DNA of 64,000 nt from Streptomyces sindenensis. Lineage in GTDB: Bacteria > Actinomycetota > Actinomycetes > Streptomycetales > Streptomycetaceae. The notes beneath the pieces are model-generated. The model had not been told where the DNA came from, did not search any database, and worked only from the letters and a program-made list of their open reading frames with translations. Numbering within the stretch: the stretch's first letter is position 1; every line of letters starts with the position of its first letter. Location of the stretch: assembly GCF_014649035.1 (NCBI RefSeq), contig NZ_BMSG01000017.1, positions 86,169 to 150,168 on the forward strand. Direction: 5' to 3'. Shown in pieces: positions 1-8,955 of the stretch. Position numbers and translations under genes: made by a program.

Positions 1-161
1 CCTCCGGTCCGCCGTCCCGGGGGCCCCTCACATGCTTCGCGCTGCTCATCCGGTGCTCCCGCGGTCCCGGCGGGCCTGCCGTGCGCTGCCCGTCCCCTTC
101 CCTCCATGATCCCCCCGGGCGGGAGAGCCGGGATGGCGGGCCCCGGTCCCCCGTGACCGGC
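1..161. other. Left edge, no gene seen
   Basis: This is GC-rich sequence between the window edge and the stop codon of the macro-domain gene. I see no convincing reading frame, tRNA or strong hairpin in it. It may be the 3' flank of a gene outside the window. Confidence 0.4.
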
Positions 162-638
162 TCAGTCGTGGTCGTAGACCGTCACCGGCACGCCGGCGGC
201 TATGAGGCGCCGCTCGATCAGCGGCTCGATCCGGGACCACGTGCCGCCCGCGAGCCCGCAGCCGATCCGGGGCATGTGCACGGACGCCCCCAGCTCACCC
301 GCCCTGGCGGCCACCGCACCGAGCGCCGTGTCGATGGCCTCGTACCGCACGGGCACCCCCTTGCTGCCGGTGCGTATACCGCGCTGGCCGACCATGTTGG
401 CCACCCAGAGGCGGGAACCCACCTGCACGAACTGTGCCGCGCCCAGGGCGAAGTCGTTGCCCGCGCGCTCCCGGTGCCAGCGGCGGTAGGCGGCCTCGGG
501 CTCGGGCCAGCGGCGGGAGAGGGCGAGCACGAAGCCCTTGCCCCAGCCGCCGAGGTCGTTGCAGACATGGGCGATCAGCTTGAGGCCCTTGCCCTGCGGG
601 GCGGTGGCGTCCCCCCGTACGTAAGTGATCTCCGACAT
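162..638 (-). CDS. Macro-domain (ADP-ribose binding) protein
   Basis: A 158-residue single-domain cytosolic protein of the macro/Appr-1''-p processing family, closest in style to Poa1p-like ADP-ribose-1''-phosphatases. It starts with the family's GDAT motif (residues 9-12). It carries an Asn-bearing loop AHVCNDLGGWGKGF near residue 23 and a glycine-rich phosphate loop PRIGCGLAGG near residue 124, both expected to contact ADP-ribose. Such proteins bind or hydrolyse ADP-ribose derivatives or remove ADP-ribose from macromolecules. It is transcribed away from the MerR gene and no partner ADP-ribosyltransferase lies beside it. The family call is firm; the substrate is unknown. Confidence 0.85.
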   Translation of the reverse strand: MSEITYVRGDATAPQGKGLKLIAHVCNDLGGWGKGFVLALSRRWPEPEAAYRRWHRERAGNDFALGAAQFVQVGSRLWVANMVGQRGIRTGSKGVPVRYEAIDTALGAVAARAGELGASVHMPRIGCGLAGGTWSRIEPLIERRLIAAGVPVTVYDHD

Positions 639-723
639 GACCTCACCGTACGGGCCGCCACTGACAACGGCCCCGGGCTGGACGGCAGCGCGATGGTGCC
701 GGAGACTTTCGCAGTAGTGGTGA

Positions 724-738
724 GACAGCAGAACTGTC
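724..738. promoter_or_regulatory. Possible MerR operator (GACAG-N5-CTGTC)
   Basis: A 5-5-5 inverted repeat, GACAG CAGAA CTGTC, lies about 30 bases before the MerR start codon, in the region shared with the divergent macro-domain gene. MerR proteins usually bind such repeats between the -35 and -10 boxes. No convincing promoter boxes flank it here, so autoregulation is only a suggestion. Confidence 0.3.
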
Positions 739-769
739 CGATACCAGGGTTCGACTGCGGGGAGCAGAG

Positions 770-1501
770 ATGGCGACGGGGACCGACGAGCCGACGCTCA
801 CGGTGGACGAGCTGGCGGCCCGGGCCGGCGTCACCGTGCGCACCGTGCGGTTCTACAGCACCCGGGGCCTTCTGCCGCCCCCGGTCATCGGTCCGCGCCG
901 GGTCGGGCACTACGGGCCCGACCATCTCTCGCGGCTCGCGCTGATCGAGGAACTCCAGCAGCAGGGCATGACGCTGGCCGCGATCGAACGCTATCTGGAG
1001 CAGCTGCCGCCCGACCTGAGCGTCCATGATCTGGCCATCCACCGGGCGCTGGTCGCGTCCTGGGCGCCGGACAAGACCGAGGACTTCTCCCGCCCCGATC
1101 TGGAGCGGCGGGCCGGGCGGGGGCTGTCGGACGCGGATGTGGAGCGGCTGGCGGCGATGGGGGTGCTGGTGCGCCCGGAGGAGGACGGCGGGCCGTACCG
1201 GGTGGATCTCGGGCTGCTGCGGCTCGGCGTGGAACTGCTGGACGTGCCGATCGCCCACGAGACGATCCTCGCGGCCCGGACCGTGCTGCTGGAGCACACC
1301 CGGTCGGCGGCCCAGGAGATGACCCGGCTCTTCCGGGACGAGGTGTGGAATCCGTACCGGGAGCGGGAGGGCGATCCGGAGCATGTGGCGGCGATGAAGT
1401 CGCTTTCGGCCCACATGCAGCCGATCGTCGTACAGGCCCTGGTGACGGCCTTCCAGCGGTCCCTGAAGGAGGAGTTGCGGGCCGCGTTCACCGCCGAGTG
1501 A
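770..1501 (+). CDS. MerR-family transcriptional regulator
   Basis: A 243-residue regulator. Residues about 10-80 form the MerR winged helix-turn-helix, with VDELAARAGVTVRTVRFY followed by the family's short wing and the RLALIEELQQQGMTLAAI helix. The rest, about 160 residues, is a larger C-terminal region without the metal-binding Cys pairs of metal sensors, so it more likely senses an organic ligand or acts through partners. The ATG at 770 is preceded by GGGGAG and gives a complete HTH at the N terminus. The target genes are not obvious; the divergent macro-domain gene is the nearest candidate. Confidence 0.88.
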   Translation: MATGTDEPTLTVDELAARAGVTVRTVRFYSTRGLLPPPVIGPRRVGHYGPDHLSRLALIEELQQQGMTLAAIERYLEQLPPDLSVHDLAIHRALVASWAPDKTEDFSRPDLERRAGRGLSDADVERLAAMGVLVRPEEDGGPYRVDLGLLRLGVELLDVPIAHETILAARTVLLEHTRSAAQEMTRLFRDEVWNPYREREGDPEHVAAMKSLSAHMQPIVVQALVTAFQRSLKEELRAAFTAE

Positions 1502-1525
1502 CGGTGAACGCGGCGCCCCGCGGCC

Positions 1526-3703
1526 TCAGTCGTGGAAGGTCTCGCCCTTCTCCGCCTTCTCCACCAGCAGTGCGGGCGGCAGGAAGCGATCGCCGTAGCG
1601 CTCCGCCAGCTCCCGGGCGCGGGCCACGAAGCCGGGCAGGCCGCCCTCGTACCCGTTGATGTACTGGAGGACGCCGCCCGTCCACGGCGGGAAGCCGATG
1701 CCCATGATGGAGCCGATGTTGGCGTCCGCGACGGAGATGAGGACGTTCTCCTCCAGGCAGCGGACGCTGTCCAGGGCCTCCGAGAAGAGCATCCGCTCCT
1801 TCATGTCCTCGAAGGGCACGTCCGCGTCGGCCTTGGTGGTGAAGTGCTCGCGCAGGCCCGGCCAGAGACCGGCGCGCTTGCCGTCCTCGTCGTAGTCGTA
1901 GAAGCCCGCTCCCCCGCTGCGCCCCGTCCGGCCGAACTCGTCGACCATGCGGTCGATGACCCCGTCGGAGGGGTGCCCGGGCCAGGTGCCGCCGGCCTCC
2001 TCGACCGCGCGCTTGCTCTCGTTGCGGATCTTACGGGGCAGGGTCAGCGTCAGCTCGTCCATCAGGGAGAGGACCTTGGCCGGGTAGCCGGACTGGGCGG
2101 CGGCCTGCTCGATGGAGGCCGGCTCGACGCCCTCGCCGACCATCGCCACGCCCTCGTTGATGAACTGGCCGATGACGCGGGAGGTGAAGAAGCCGCGCGA
2201 GTCGTTGACGACGATCGGCGTCTTCTTGATGCGCCGTACGAGGTCGAAGGCGCGGGCCAGCGCCTCGTCGCCGGTCCGCTCGCCCTTGATGATCTCGACC
2301 AGCGGCATCTTGTCGACCGGGGAGAAGAAGTGCAGGCCGATGAAGTCGACGGGGCGTGAGACCCCCTCGGCGAGGACGGTGATGGGGAGGGTGGAGGTGT
2401 TGGAGCAGAGCAGGGCGTCGGGCTCGATGACGTCCTGGATCTCCTGGAACACCTTGTGCTTGAGCGCGGTGTCCTCGAAGACGGCCTCGATCACCGCGTC
2501 GCAGCCCGCGAGGTCGGCCACGTCGCCGGTCGGGGTGATCCGGGCCAGCAGTTCATCGCGCTCGGCCTCGGTCGTACGGCCCCGGGAGAGCGCTTTGGCG
2601 AGCAGCTTCTCGCTGTACGCCTTGCCCTTGGCGGCCGCCTCGGTGGAGACGTCCTTGAGGACGACGTCGATCCCGGCCTTGGCGCAGGAGTAGGCGATGC
2701 CCGCGCCCATCATCCCGGCGCCGAGCACGGCGACCTTGCGGACCGGGCGCTCCGGGACGTCCCCCGGCCGGTTGGCACCGGAGTTGACGGCCTGGAGGTC
2801 GAAGAAGAACGCCTGGATCATGTTCTTGGATACCTGGCCGGTGACCAGCTCGGTGAAGTACCGGGCCTCGATGGTCAGGGCGGTCTCGAAGTCGACCTGG
2901 GAGCCCTCGACGGCCGCCGCGAGGATGTTGCGGGGCGCGGGCATGGGCGCGCCCGCGAGCTGCTTCTTCAGGTTGGCGGGGAATGCGGGGAGGTTGGCGG
3001 CGAACTTGGGGTTGGAGGGGGTGCCGCCGGGGATGCGGTAGCCCTTGACGTCCCAGGGCTGCTGGGACTCGGGGTTCGCGTCGATGAAGGCGCGGGCCTT
3101 GTCGATCATCTCCTCGCGGGTGGCGGCGACTTCGTGGACGAGGCCGTTCTCCAGCGCCCGCCGCGGGGTGTACTGGGTGCCCTGGAGGAGCACCTTGAGC
3201 AGGGCGTCCGCGATGCCCATGAGGCGTACGGTACGGGTGACGCCGCCGCCCGCCGGGAGCAGGCCGAGGGTGACCTCGGGCAGGCCGATGCGGGAGCCGG
3301 GGGCGTCGAGGGCGACGCGGTGGTGGGAGGCGAGGGCGATCTCGTAACCGCCGCCGAGGGCCGCGCCGTTGATGGCGGCGACGACGGGCTTACCGAGGGT
3401 CTCGATGCGGCGCAGCGAGTTCTTGATCTCGGTGCCGGTGTCGAAGGCGGCCTGGGCGTTCTCCGGGCCGACCTTGATCATGTCCTTGAGGTCGCCGCCC
3501 GCGAAGAAGGTCTTCTTGGCGGAGGTGTAGATGATGCCGCGGATGGAGTCCTTCTCGGCCTCGGCGCGGTCCGCGACGGCCGCGATGGAGTCCTTGAAGG
3601 CCTGGTTCATCGTGTTGGCGGACTGGTTGGGGTCGTCGAGGACGAGGGTGACGACGCCGGTCTCGTCCTGTTCCCAGCGGATGGTGGTGCTCTCGGTCGT
3701 CAT
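1526..3703 (-). CDS. fadB: 3-hydroxyacyl-CoA dehydrogenase / enoyl-CoA hydratase (FadB/FadJ type)
   Basis: A 725-residue multifunctional beta-oxidation enzyme. The N-terminal crotonase domain (about 1-190) hydrates enoyl-CoA. It shows the oxyanion-hole stretch INGAALGGGYE, with Glu121 and Glu143 at the positions of the two catalytic glutamates. The central NAD domain begins at VLGAGMMGAGIAY (about residue 330) and is followed by the catalytic-His motif GLHFFSPV (about 458). C-terminal helical dehydrogenase domains complete the family length. It is the last gene of the leftward operon, 40 bases after the thiolase, so hydration, oxidation and thiolysis are made together. It would act in the cytosol on acyl-CoAs produced by the dehydrogenase in the same operon. 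Confidence 0.95.
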   Translation of the reverse strand: MTTESTTIRWEQDETGVVTLVLDDPNQSANTMNQAFKDSIAAVADRAEAEKDSIRGIIYTSAKKTFFAGGDLKDMIKVGPENAQAAFDTGTEIKNSLRRIETLGKPVVAAINGAALGGGYEIALASHHRVALDAPGSRIGLPEVTLGLLPAGGGVTRTVRLMGIADALLKVLLQGTQYTPRRALENGLVHEVAATREEMIDKARAFIDANPESQQPWDVKGYRIPGGTPSNPKFAANLPAFPANLKKQLAGAPMPAPRNILAAAVEGSQVDFETALTIEARYFTELVTGQVSKNMIQAFFFDLQAVNSGANRPGDVPERPVRKVAVLGAGMMGAGIAYSCAKAGIDVVLKDVSTEAAAKGKAYSEKLLAKALSRGRTTEAERDELLARITPTGDVADLAGCDAVIEAVFEDTALKHKVFQEIQDVIEPDALLCSNTSTLPITVLAEGVSRPVDFIGLHFFSPVDKMPLVEIIKGERTGDEALARAFDLVRRIKKTPIVVNDSRGFFTSRVIGQFINEGVAMVGEGVEPASIEQAAAQSGYPAKVLSLMDELTLTLPRKIRNESKRAVEEAGGTWPGHPSDGVIDRMVDEFGRTGRSGGAGFYDYDEDGKRAGLWPGLREHFTTKADADVPFEDMKERMLFSEALDSVRCLEENVLISVADANIGSIMGIGFPPWTGGVLQYINGYEGGLPGFVARARELAERYGDRFLPPALLVEKAEKGETFHD

Positions 3704-3743
3704 GTCGGTGTCTTCTTCCGTAAACAGGTGGGCCGGGAACCAG

Positions 3744-4958
3744 TCAGATGCGTTCGACGATCGTCGCGACGCCCATGCCGCCGCCGACGCAGAGGGTGAC
3801 CAGGCCGAACCGCTGGTCGCGGCGCTCCAGTTCGTCGATGACGGTGCCGAGGATCATCGCTCCGGTCGCGCCGAGGGGGTGGCCGAGCGCGATGGCGCCG
3901 CCGTTGACGTTGACCTTGTCCAGGGAGAGGCCCATGTCCTTGACGAAGCGCAGGACGACTCCGGCGAAGGCCTCGTTGATCTCGACGAGGTCGATGTCGT
4001 CGATGGTGAGTCCGGCCTTGGCGAGCGCCTTGCGGGTGGCGGGGGCGGGGCCGGTGAGCATGATGGTGGGCTCGGAGCCGGAGACGGCGGCCGAGACGAT
4101 CCGGGCGCGCGGGGTGAGACCGTAGCGCTCGCCGACCTCCTTGGAGCCGATGGCGACGAGGGCGGCGCCGTCGACGATGCCGGAGGAGTTGCCCGCGTGG
4201 TGGACGTGGTCGATCTTCTCGACCCAGTGGTACTTCTGGAGCGCCACCGCGTCGAAACCGCCCATGTCGCCGATGGCGGCGAAGGACGGCTTGAGGGCGG
4301 CGAGGGAGTCGGCGGTCGTGCCGGGGCGCATGTGTTCGTCGTGGTCGAGGACGAGGAGGCCGTTGCGGTCCTTGACGGGGACGACGGAGCGGGTGAAGCG
4401 GCCGTCCTTCCAGGCCGCGGCGGCGCGTTCCTGGGAGAGGGCGGCGTACTCGTCGACGTCGCGGCGGCTGAAGCCCTCGATGGTGGCGATGAGGTCGGCG
4501 CCGATGCCCTGCGGGGCGAAGCCGGTCTCGAAGCTGGTCATCGGGTCCATCGCCCAGGCCCCGCCGTCGGAGCCCATCGGCACCCGGGACATCGACTCGA
4601 CGCCCCCGGCGAGCACCAGGTCCTCCCAGCCCGAACGGACCTTGGCGGCGGCCAGGTTGACCGCTTCCAGGCCCGAGGCGCAGAAGCGGTTCTCCTGGAC
4701 GCCCGCGACGGAGTCGGGCAGGCCGGCCGCGATGGCGGCGATCCGGGCGATGTCGGAGCCCTGGTCGCCGAGCGGGCTGACCACGCCGAGGACGATGTCG
4801 TCGATGGCGGCCGGGTCGAGGTCCGGGAAACGCCCCTGGATCTCGTGGATGAGGCCGACGACCAGGTCGATCGGCTTGGTGCCGTGCAGGGCCCCGTTGG
4901 CCTTGCCGCGGCCGCGGGGGGTGCGGATCGCGTCGTAGACGAATGCTTCGGTACTCAA
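3744..4958 (-). CDS. fadA: Acetyl-CoA C-acyltransferase (3-ketoacyl-CoA thiolase)
   Basis: A 404-residue degradative thiolase that releases acetyl-CoA from 3-ketoacyl-CoA. The nucleophilic cysteine is Cys93 in RFCASGLEA. The NEAFA stretch, the GHPLGATG histidine motif and the C-terminal CVGGGMG acid/base cysteine are all present. The start is a TTG at 4958, preceded by AAAGG; no ATG gives a better N terminus. It lies directly upstream of the FadB-like gene and 45 bases after the acyl-CoA dehydrogenase, so it forms the usual FadAB pair and probably a physical complex. Confidence 0.95.
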   Translation of the reverse strand: MSTEAFVYDAIRTPRGRGKANGALHGTKPIDLVVGLIHEIQGRFPDLDPAAIDDIVLGVVSPLGDQGSDIARIAAIAAGLPDSVAGVQENRFCASGLEAVNLAAAKVRSGWEDLVLAGGVESMSRVPMGSDGGAWAMDPMTSFETGFAPQGIGADLIATIEGFSRRDVDEYAALSQERAAAAWKDGRFTRSVVPVKDRNGLLVLDHDEHMRPGTTADSLAALKPSFAAIGDMGGFDAVALQKYHWVEKIDHVHHAGNSSGIVDGAALVAIGSKEVGERYGLTPRARIVSAAVSGSEPTIMLTGPAPATRKALAKAGLTIDDIDLVEINEAFAGVVLRFVKDMGLSLDKVNVNGGAIALGHPLGATGAMILGTVIDELERRDQRFGLVTLCVGGGMGVATIVERI

Positions 4959-5003
4959 GACAGCTGCCTTTCGAGGGTGGTGTTCCGGCGCGGTGAGGGG
5001 GCG

Positions 5004-6146
5004 TCAGGCGAGCAGCGAGCGGCCGATGATCTCCTTCATGATCTCGGTCGTGCCGCCGTAGATGGTCTGGATACGGCCGTCGGTGAATGCCTTGGCGACC
5101 TTGTACTCGCTCATGTAGCCGTATCCGCCGTGGAGTTGGAGGCAGCGGTCGGCGACGCGCTTCTGGAGTTCGGTGGCCCACCACTTGGCCATGGAGGCGT
5201 GGACGGCGTCGAGGACGCCGTCGGAGTGGTCGACGATGCACCGGTCGAGGAAAGTCCGGGTGACGGCGCACTCGGTGGCCATCTCGGCGATCTCGAAGCG
5301 GATGTGCTGGAGCTTGGAGAGCGGACGGCCGAAGGCCTCGCGCTCCTTGACGTACCGGGTGGTGATCTCCAGGAGGTGTTCGGCGGCGGCGATGCCGGCG
5401 ACCGCTATGCCCATCCGCTCCTGGGCCAGGTTGGTCATCAGGTGGATGAACGCGCCGTCCGGTTCACCGAGGAGGTTCTCCTTGGGGACGCGTACGTCGT
5501 TGAAGAACAGCTCGGCGGTGTCCTGGGACTTCTGGCCGATCTTGTCGAGGTTGCGGCCGCGCTCGAAGCCCTCGGCGCCGCGCTCGACGACGATGAGGGA
5601 GAGCCCCTTGGCCCCGCCCTCGGGGGTGGTCCTGGCGACGACGATGACGAGGTCGGCGAGGATGCCGTTGGAGATGAAGGTCTTGGAGCCGTTGAGCAGC
5701 CAGTGGTCGCCCCGGTCCTCGGCGGTGGTGCGGATGCCCTGGAGGTCGGAGCCCGCGCCCGGCTCGGTCATGGCGATGGCGGTGATGGTCTCGCCGGAGC
5801 AGAAGCCGGGGAGCCAGCGCCGCTTCTGCTCGTCGGTGGCCAGGCCGGTGAGGTAGGGGCCGATGATGTCGTTGTGCAGGCCGATCGCGAGTCCGGCGGC
5901 CCCGGCCCGGGTGAACTCCTCGGCGAGGACCGCGCTGTAGCGGAAGTCGTCGCTGCCGCCGCCCCCGTACTCCTCCGGGACTGCGAGACCCAGCAGTCCC
6001 GCCCGCCCGGCGGCGAGCCAGGCCTCCCGGGAGACGATGCCGTCCTGCTCCCACTGCTCGTAGTGCGGGAGGACCTCCTTGGCCAGGAAGGCCCGGACGG
6101 TCTCGCGGAACGCGTCGTGTTCCTCGGTGAAGATCTGCCGTTGCAC
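5004..6146 (-). CDS. Acyl-CoA dehydrogenase
   Basis: A 380-residue FAD-dependent acyl-CoA dehydrogenase that makes the trans-2-enoyl-CoA for the downstream hydratase. It carries the FAD/substrate signature AMTEPGAGSDLQG and the C-terminal motif YGGTTEIMKEIIG, and has family length. The start is the GTG at 6146, because AGGAG sits a few bases before it and the protein then begins QRQIFTEEHDAF, typical of the family. That Shine-Dalgarno overlaps the stop codon of the upstream racemase gene, so translation of the two is probably coupled. Confidence 0.93.
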   Translation of the reverse strand: MQRQIFTEEHDAFRETVRAFLAKEVLPHYEQWEQDGIVSREAWLAAGRAGLLGLAVPEEYGGGGSDDFRYSAVLAEEFTRAGAAGLAIGLHNDIIGPYLTGLATDEQKRRWLPGFCSGETITAIAMTEPGAGSDLQGIRTTAEDRGDHWLLNGSKTFISNGILADLVIVVARTTPEGGAKGLSLIVVERGAEGFERGRNLDKIGQKSQDTAELFFNDVRVPKENLLGEPDGAFIHLMTNLAQERMGIAVAGIAAAEHLLEITTRYVKEREAFGRPLSKLQHIRFEIAEMATECAVTRTFLDRCIVDHSDGVLDAVHASMAKWWATELQKRVADRCLQLHGGYGYMSEYKVAKAFTDGRIQTIYGGTTEIMKEIIGRSLLA

Positions 6147-6154
6147 GGGGTCTC

Positions 6155-7294
6155 CTAGTCTCGGGGGGTGGGCCGGAGCCCCGGTACGTCCCAGTCGGCC
6201 GCCACGGCCTCCGTGTCCGCGCCGGGCAGCGCGGGCCCGGTGCGTACGGAGACGGGGGTGGCCGAGAAGCGCGGGGCGGGGGCGGGCTGGGTCCGGCCGC
6301 CGTGCTCGACGAAGGTGGAGCGGGCGGCGAGGTGGGGGTGGTGCGGGGCCTCGGTGAGCGAGAGGACGGGGGCCACGCAGGCGTCGGTGCCGGCGAAGAC
6401 CTCCGTCCACTCCTCGCGCGTACGGGTCAGGAAGCGTGCGGCGACGGCGGCGCGCAGTTCGTCCCAGCGAGCGAGGTCCCACCGGTCGGGGAAGGCGTCG
6501 GCGATACCGAGGAGCCGGACGAACTCCGCGTAGAACCGGCCTTCCAGCGGGCCGACCGCCATGTGGCCGCCGTCGGACGTGGCGTAGGTGCCGTAGAACG
6601 GGCAGCCGCCGTCGAGGAGGTTCGCGCCGCGCCGGTCCTGCCAGCTCCCGGCGGCGAGCATGCCGTGGATCATCGTGGCGAGGTGGGCCGCGCCGTCCAC
6701 GATGGCGGCGTCGACGACCTGTCCCTCGCCGTGGGCGCGGGCGTGCTGGAGGGCGGCGAGGACGCCGACGACGAGGTAGAGCGAGCCGCCCGCGTAGTCG
6801 CCGACCAGGTTGGCGGGGACGGTGGGCGGTTCGTCCGGGCTGCCGATCATGGACAGGGTGCCGGTGAGCGCGATGTAGGCGATGTCATGGCCCGCGCGGT
6901 CGGCGAGCGGTCCGTCCTGCCCCCAGCCGGTCATCCGCCCGTAGACGAGCTTCGGGTTGCGGGCGAGGCAGGCGTCGGGACCGACACCGAGCCGTTCGGC
7001 GACGCCGGGGCGGTAGCCCTCGACGAGGATGTCGGCGCGTTCGACGAGGTCCAGGACGCGGGCCGGCCCCTCGTCGCTCTTGAGGTCCAGGACGACGGAG
7101 CGCTTGTTGCGGTTGGTGAGGTCGTGCGCGGGATCGATGCCGAGCCCCGCGCCGCCGGGCCGGTCGACGCGGACGACGTCGGCCCCGAGGTCCGCCAGCA
7201 GCATCGCGGCGAACGGTCCGGGGCCGATGCCCGCCAGCTCGACGACCCGGACACCGGCCAGCGGACCGTGCCCGGGTGTTGGGCCTTTCGCCAT
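6155..7294 (-). CDS. Alpha-methylacyl-CoA racemase / CoA-transferase family III
   Basis: A 379-residue CaiB/BaiF-fold protein. The N terminus GVRVVELAGIGPGPFAAMLLADLGADVVRVD-type start, the NKRSVVLDLKS stretch, the GRMTGWGQDGPLADRAGHD region and the YFYGT-like GCPFYGTY motif place it with alpha-methylacyl-CoA racemases rather than formyl- or carnitine-CoA transferases. Racemases convert (2R)- to (2S)-methyl-branched acyl-CoA, which acyl-CoA dehydrogenases require. It is the first gene of the leftward beta-oxidation operon, which points to branched, isoprenoid-like or sterol side-chain acyl-CoAs as substrates. The ATG at 7294 is chosen because the domain begins there; an upstream in-frame extension has no family support. 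Confidence 0.88.
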   Translation of the reverse strand: MAKGPTPGHGPLAGVRVVELAGIGPGPFAAMLLADLGADVVRVDRPGGAGLGIDPAHDLTNRNKRSVVLDLKSDEGPARVLDLVERADILVEGYRPGVAERLGVGPDACLARNPKLVYGRMTGWGQDGPLADRAGHDIAYIALTGTLSMIGSPDEPPTVPANLVGDYAGGSLYLVVGVLAALQHARAHGEGQVVDAAIVDGAAHLATMIHGMLAAGSWQDRRGANLLDGGCPFYGTYATSDGGHMAVGPLEGRFYAEFVRLLGIADAFPDRWDLARWDELRAAVAARFLTRTREEWTEVFAGTDACVAPVLSLTEAPHHPHLAARSTFVEHGGRTQPAPAPRFSATPVSVRTGPALPGADTEAVAADWDVPGLRPTPRD

Positions 7295-7378
7295 CTGTGA
7301 GCCCCCAGGGGTGTGACACAACCGATGTAACACCTGTGATGCTAAGAACGTCCCCGGCTCCGCACAACCCCTCGGGCC

Positions 7379-7395
7379 GAGCAAGCGCTTAGCTC
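7379..7395. promoter_or_regulatory. Putative operator with AAGCGCTT core
   Basis: The sequence GAGCAAGCGCTTAGCTC holds a perfect 8-bp palindrome, AAGCGCTT, flanked by GAGC and GCTC. It lies about 90 bases upstream of the racemase start and about 110 bases before the divergent gene. The position fits a TetR-type control site for the acyl-CoA operon. The sequence shows only the symmetry; the regulator is not in the window. Confidence 0.4.
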
Positions 7396-7503
7396 TTTCC
7401 CCCGATCCTCTCGCACGGGGCCCGCCCGGCCGCACGCCGCCACGGCGCTCTCCGCTACCCTCTGGCTGCCACGTCGGCACCCGTCTTGCAGCCGGAGGTA
7501 CTC

Positions 7504-8694
7504 GTGAACAGGCAGAACGACGCGACACGCCCCTGGGACGTGGTTCTCTTCGGTGCCACGGGCTTCGTCGGGACGCTCACGGCCGAGTACCTGGCGGCCC
7601 ACGCCCCCGCCGGTCTGCGCTGGGCGGTGGCCGGGCGCAGCCGGACCAAGCTGGAGAAGCTGCGCGAGCGGCTCACGGCGATCGCCCCGGCCTGCGCGGA
7701 GCTGCAACTCCTGGAGACCGACGCGGACGACACGGAGGCACTGGCCGAACTGGCCGCCTCCACCCGGGTGGTGGCCACCACCGTGGGGCCGTACATCCGC
7801 TACGGCGAGAAGCTCGTCGCCGCCTGCGCGGAGGCCGGGACGGACTGCACGGACCTCACGGGCGAGCCCGAGTTCATCGACCGGATGTATCTGGAGCACG
7901 ACGCCCGGGCCCGCGAGACGGGGGCGCGCCTCGTCCACGCCTGCGGCTTCGACTCCGTACCGCACGATCTGGGGGCGTACTTCACCGTCAAGCAGCTGCC
8001 CGAGGACGTCCCTCTGACGGTCGACGGCTTCGTCCGCACCAACGCGGTCTTCTCCGGCGGAACGTTCGCCTCGGCGCTGACCGCGATGGGCCGGGGTCCG
8101 CAGATGCTGGCCGCCGCCCGGGAACGGCGGCTGCACGAGCCGCGTCTGGTGGGCCGACGGGTCCGCACGCCCGCGGGCTCCCCGCACTTCAGCGGGCCCA
8201 CCGGCACCTGGGCGCTGCCGCTGCCGACGGTCGACCCGACGATCGTGGGCCGCTCGGCGCGGGCCCTGGAGCGGTACGGCCCCGACTTCCGCTACCGCCA
8301 CTTCGCCTCGGTCAAGACGCTGCCCATGGCCCTCGGCGCCCCCGTGGCGATCGGCGGGCTGGTCGCGGCCGCGCAGGTGGAAGGCGTACGGGAGTGGCTG
8401 ATGAGCCGCTACGAGCCGGGGCAGGGGCCGGACGAGGAGCGCCGCGGGCGGAGCTGGTTCACCGTCCGCTTCGTCGGCGCGGGCGGCGGGCGACGCGTCT
8501 TCACCGAGGTGTCGGGCGGCGACCCGGGGTACGGCGAGACGGCCAAGATCCTCGCCGAGTCGGCGGTGTGCCTGGCCCTGGACGAGCTGCCGGAGACCTC
8601 CGGGCAGGTCACCACGGCGGTGGCGATGGGCGACGCGCTCCTGGACCGGCTGACGGCGGCGGGGCTGCGGTTCCGGGTCGCGGCGGTGCGGTAG
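7504..8694 (+). CDS. Saccharopine-dehydrogenase-like NAD(P) oxidoreductase (trans-acting enoyl reductase type)
   Basis: A 396-residue protein with an N-terminal Rossmann fold (VVLFGATGFVGTLTAEYL, residues about 13-30) and the family motif AGRSRTKLEKL. A conserved middle GPYIRYGEKLVAACAEAGTD and CGFDSVPHDLG follow. This is the saccharopine dehydrogenase-like family that contains the mycobacterial trans-acting enoyl reductases of phenolphthiocerol synthesis; most Streptomyces members are uncharacterised. GTG 7504 is chosen over the in-frame codon at 7486 because GGAGG precedes it by five bases. It is divergent from the acyl-CoA operon, which hints at a lipid substrate. Confidence 0.85.
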   Translation: MNRQNDATRPWDVVLFGATGFVGTLTAEYLAAHAPAGLRWAVAGRSRTKLEKLRERLTAIAPACAELQLLETDADDTEALAELAASTRVVATTVGPYIRYGEKLVAACAEAGTDCTDLTGEPEFIDRMYLEHDARARETGARLVHACGFDSVPHDLGAYFTVKQLPEDVPLTVDGFVRTNAVFSGGTFASALTAMGRGPQMLAAARERRLHEPRLVGRRVRTPAGSPHFSGPTGTWALPLPTVDPTIVGRSARALERYGPDFRYRHFASVKTLPMALGAPVAIGGLVAAAQVEGVREWLMSRYEPGQGPDEERRGRSWFTVRFVGAGGGRRVFTEVSGGDPGYGETAKILAESAVCLALDELPETSGQVTTAVAMGDALLDRLTAAGLRFRVAAVR

Positions 8695-8721
8695 CCGACG
8701 CCCTCGGCGGGCCGGCGGGCC

Positions 8722-8865
8722 CTAGAAGATCCAGCCGGCCAGCGTGTAGAGCATCGCCCCCAGCCAGACGAGACCGGCGGCGCTGCCGAGGAGCATGCCG
8801 AGGGCCATGCGGCGCCGGGCGGGGTCGAAGGGCGCGGAACGGACAGCTGTACGAGAGGCGTTCAT
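8722..8865 (-). CDS. Small membrane protein, unknown function
   Basis: A 47-residue reading frame with a basic N-terminal half and one clear membrane segment (ALGMLLGSAAGLVWLGAML). It ends TLAGWIF. The hydrophobic segment, strong codon bias and position in an otherwise empty gap support a real small gene. It would sit in the cytoplasmic membrane with the basic end inside. I do not recognise a function. Confidence 0.6.
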   Translation of the reverse strand: MNASRTAVRSAPFDPARRRMALGMLLGSAAGLVWLGAMLYTLAGWIF

Positions 8866-8955
8866 GCGTTCAGCCTGCCCAGCCCTACGGATTCATGCCA
8901 TCCGTACGGGTACTCAGTTGCAGGACTGTTCCACGGTGTTCCACGCCCGGGACGA

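Noticed and set aside
735..775. tRNA suggested by GGTTCGA at 749
   Set aside because: The flanking bases do not form a T-stem, acceptor stem or anticodon arm.
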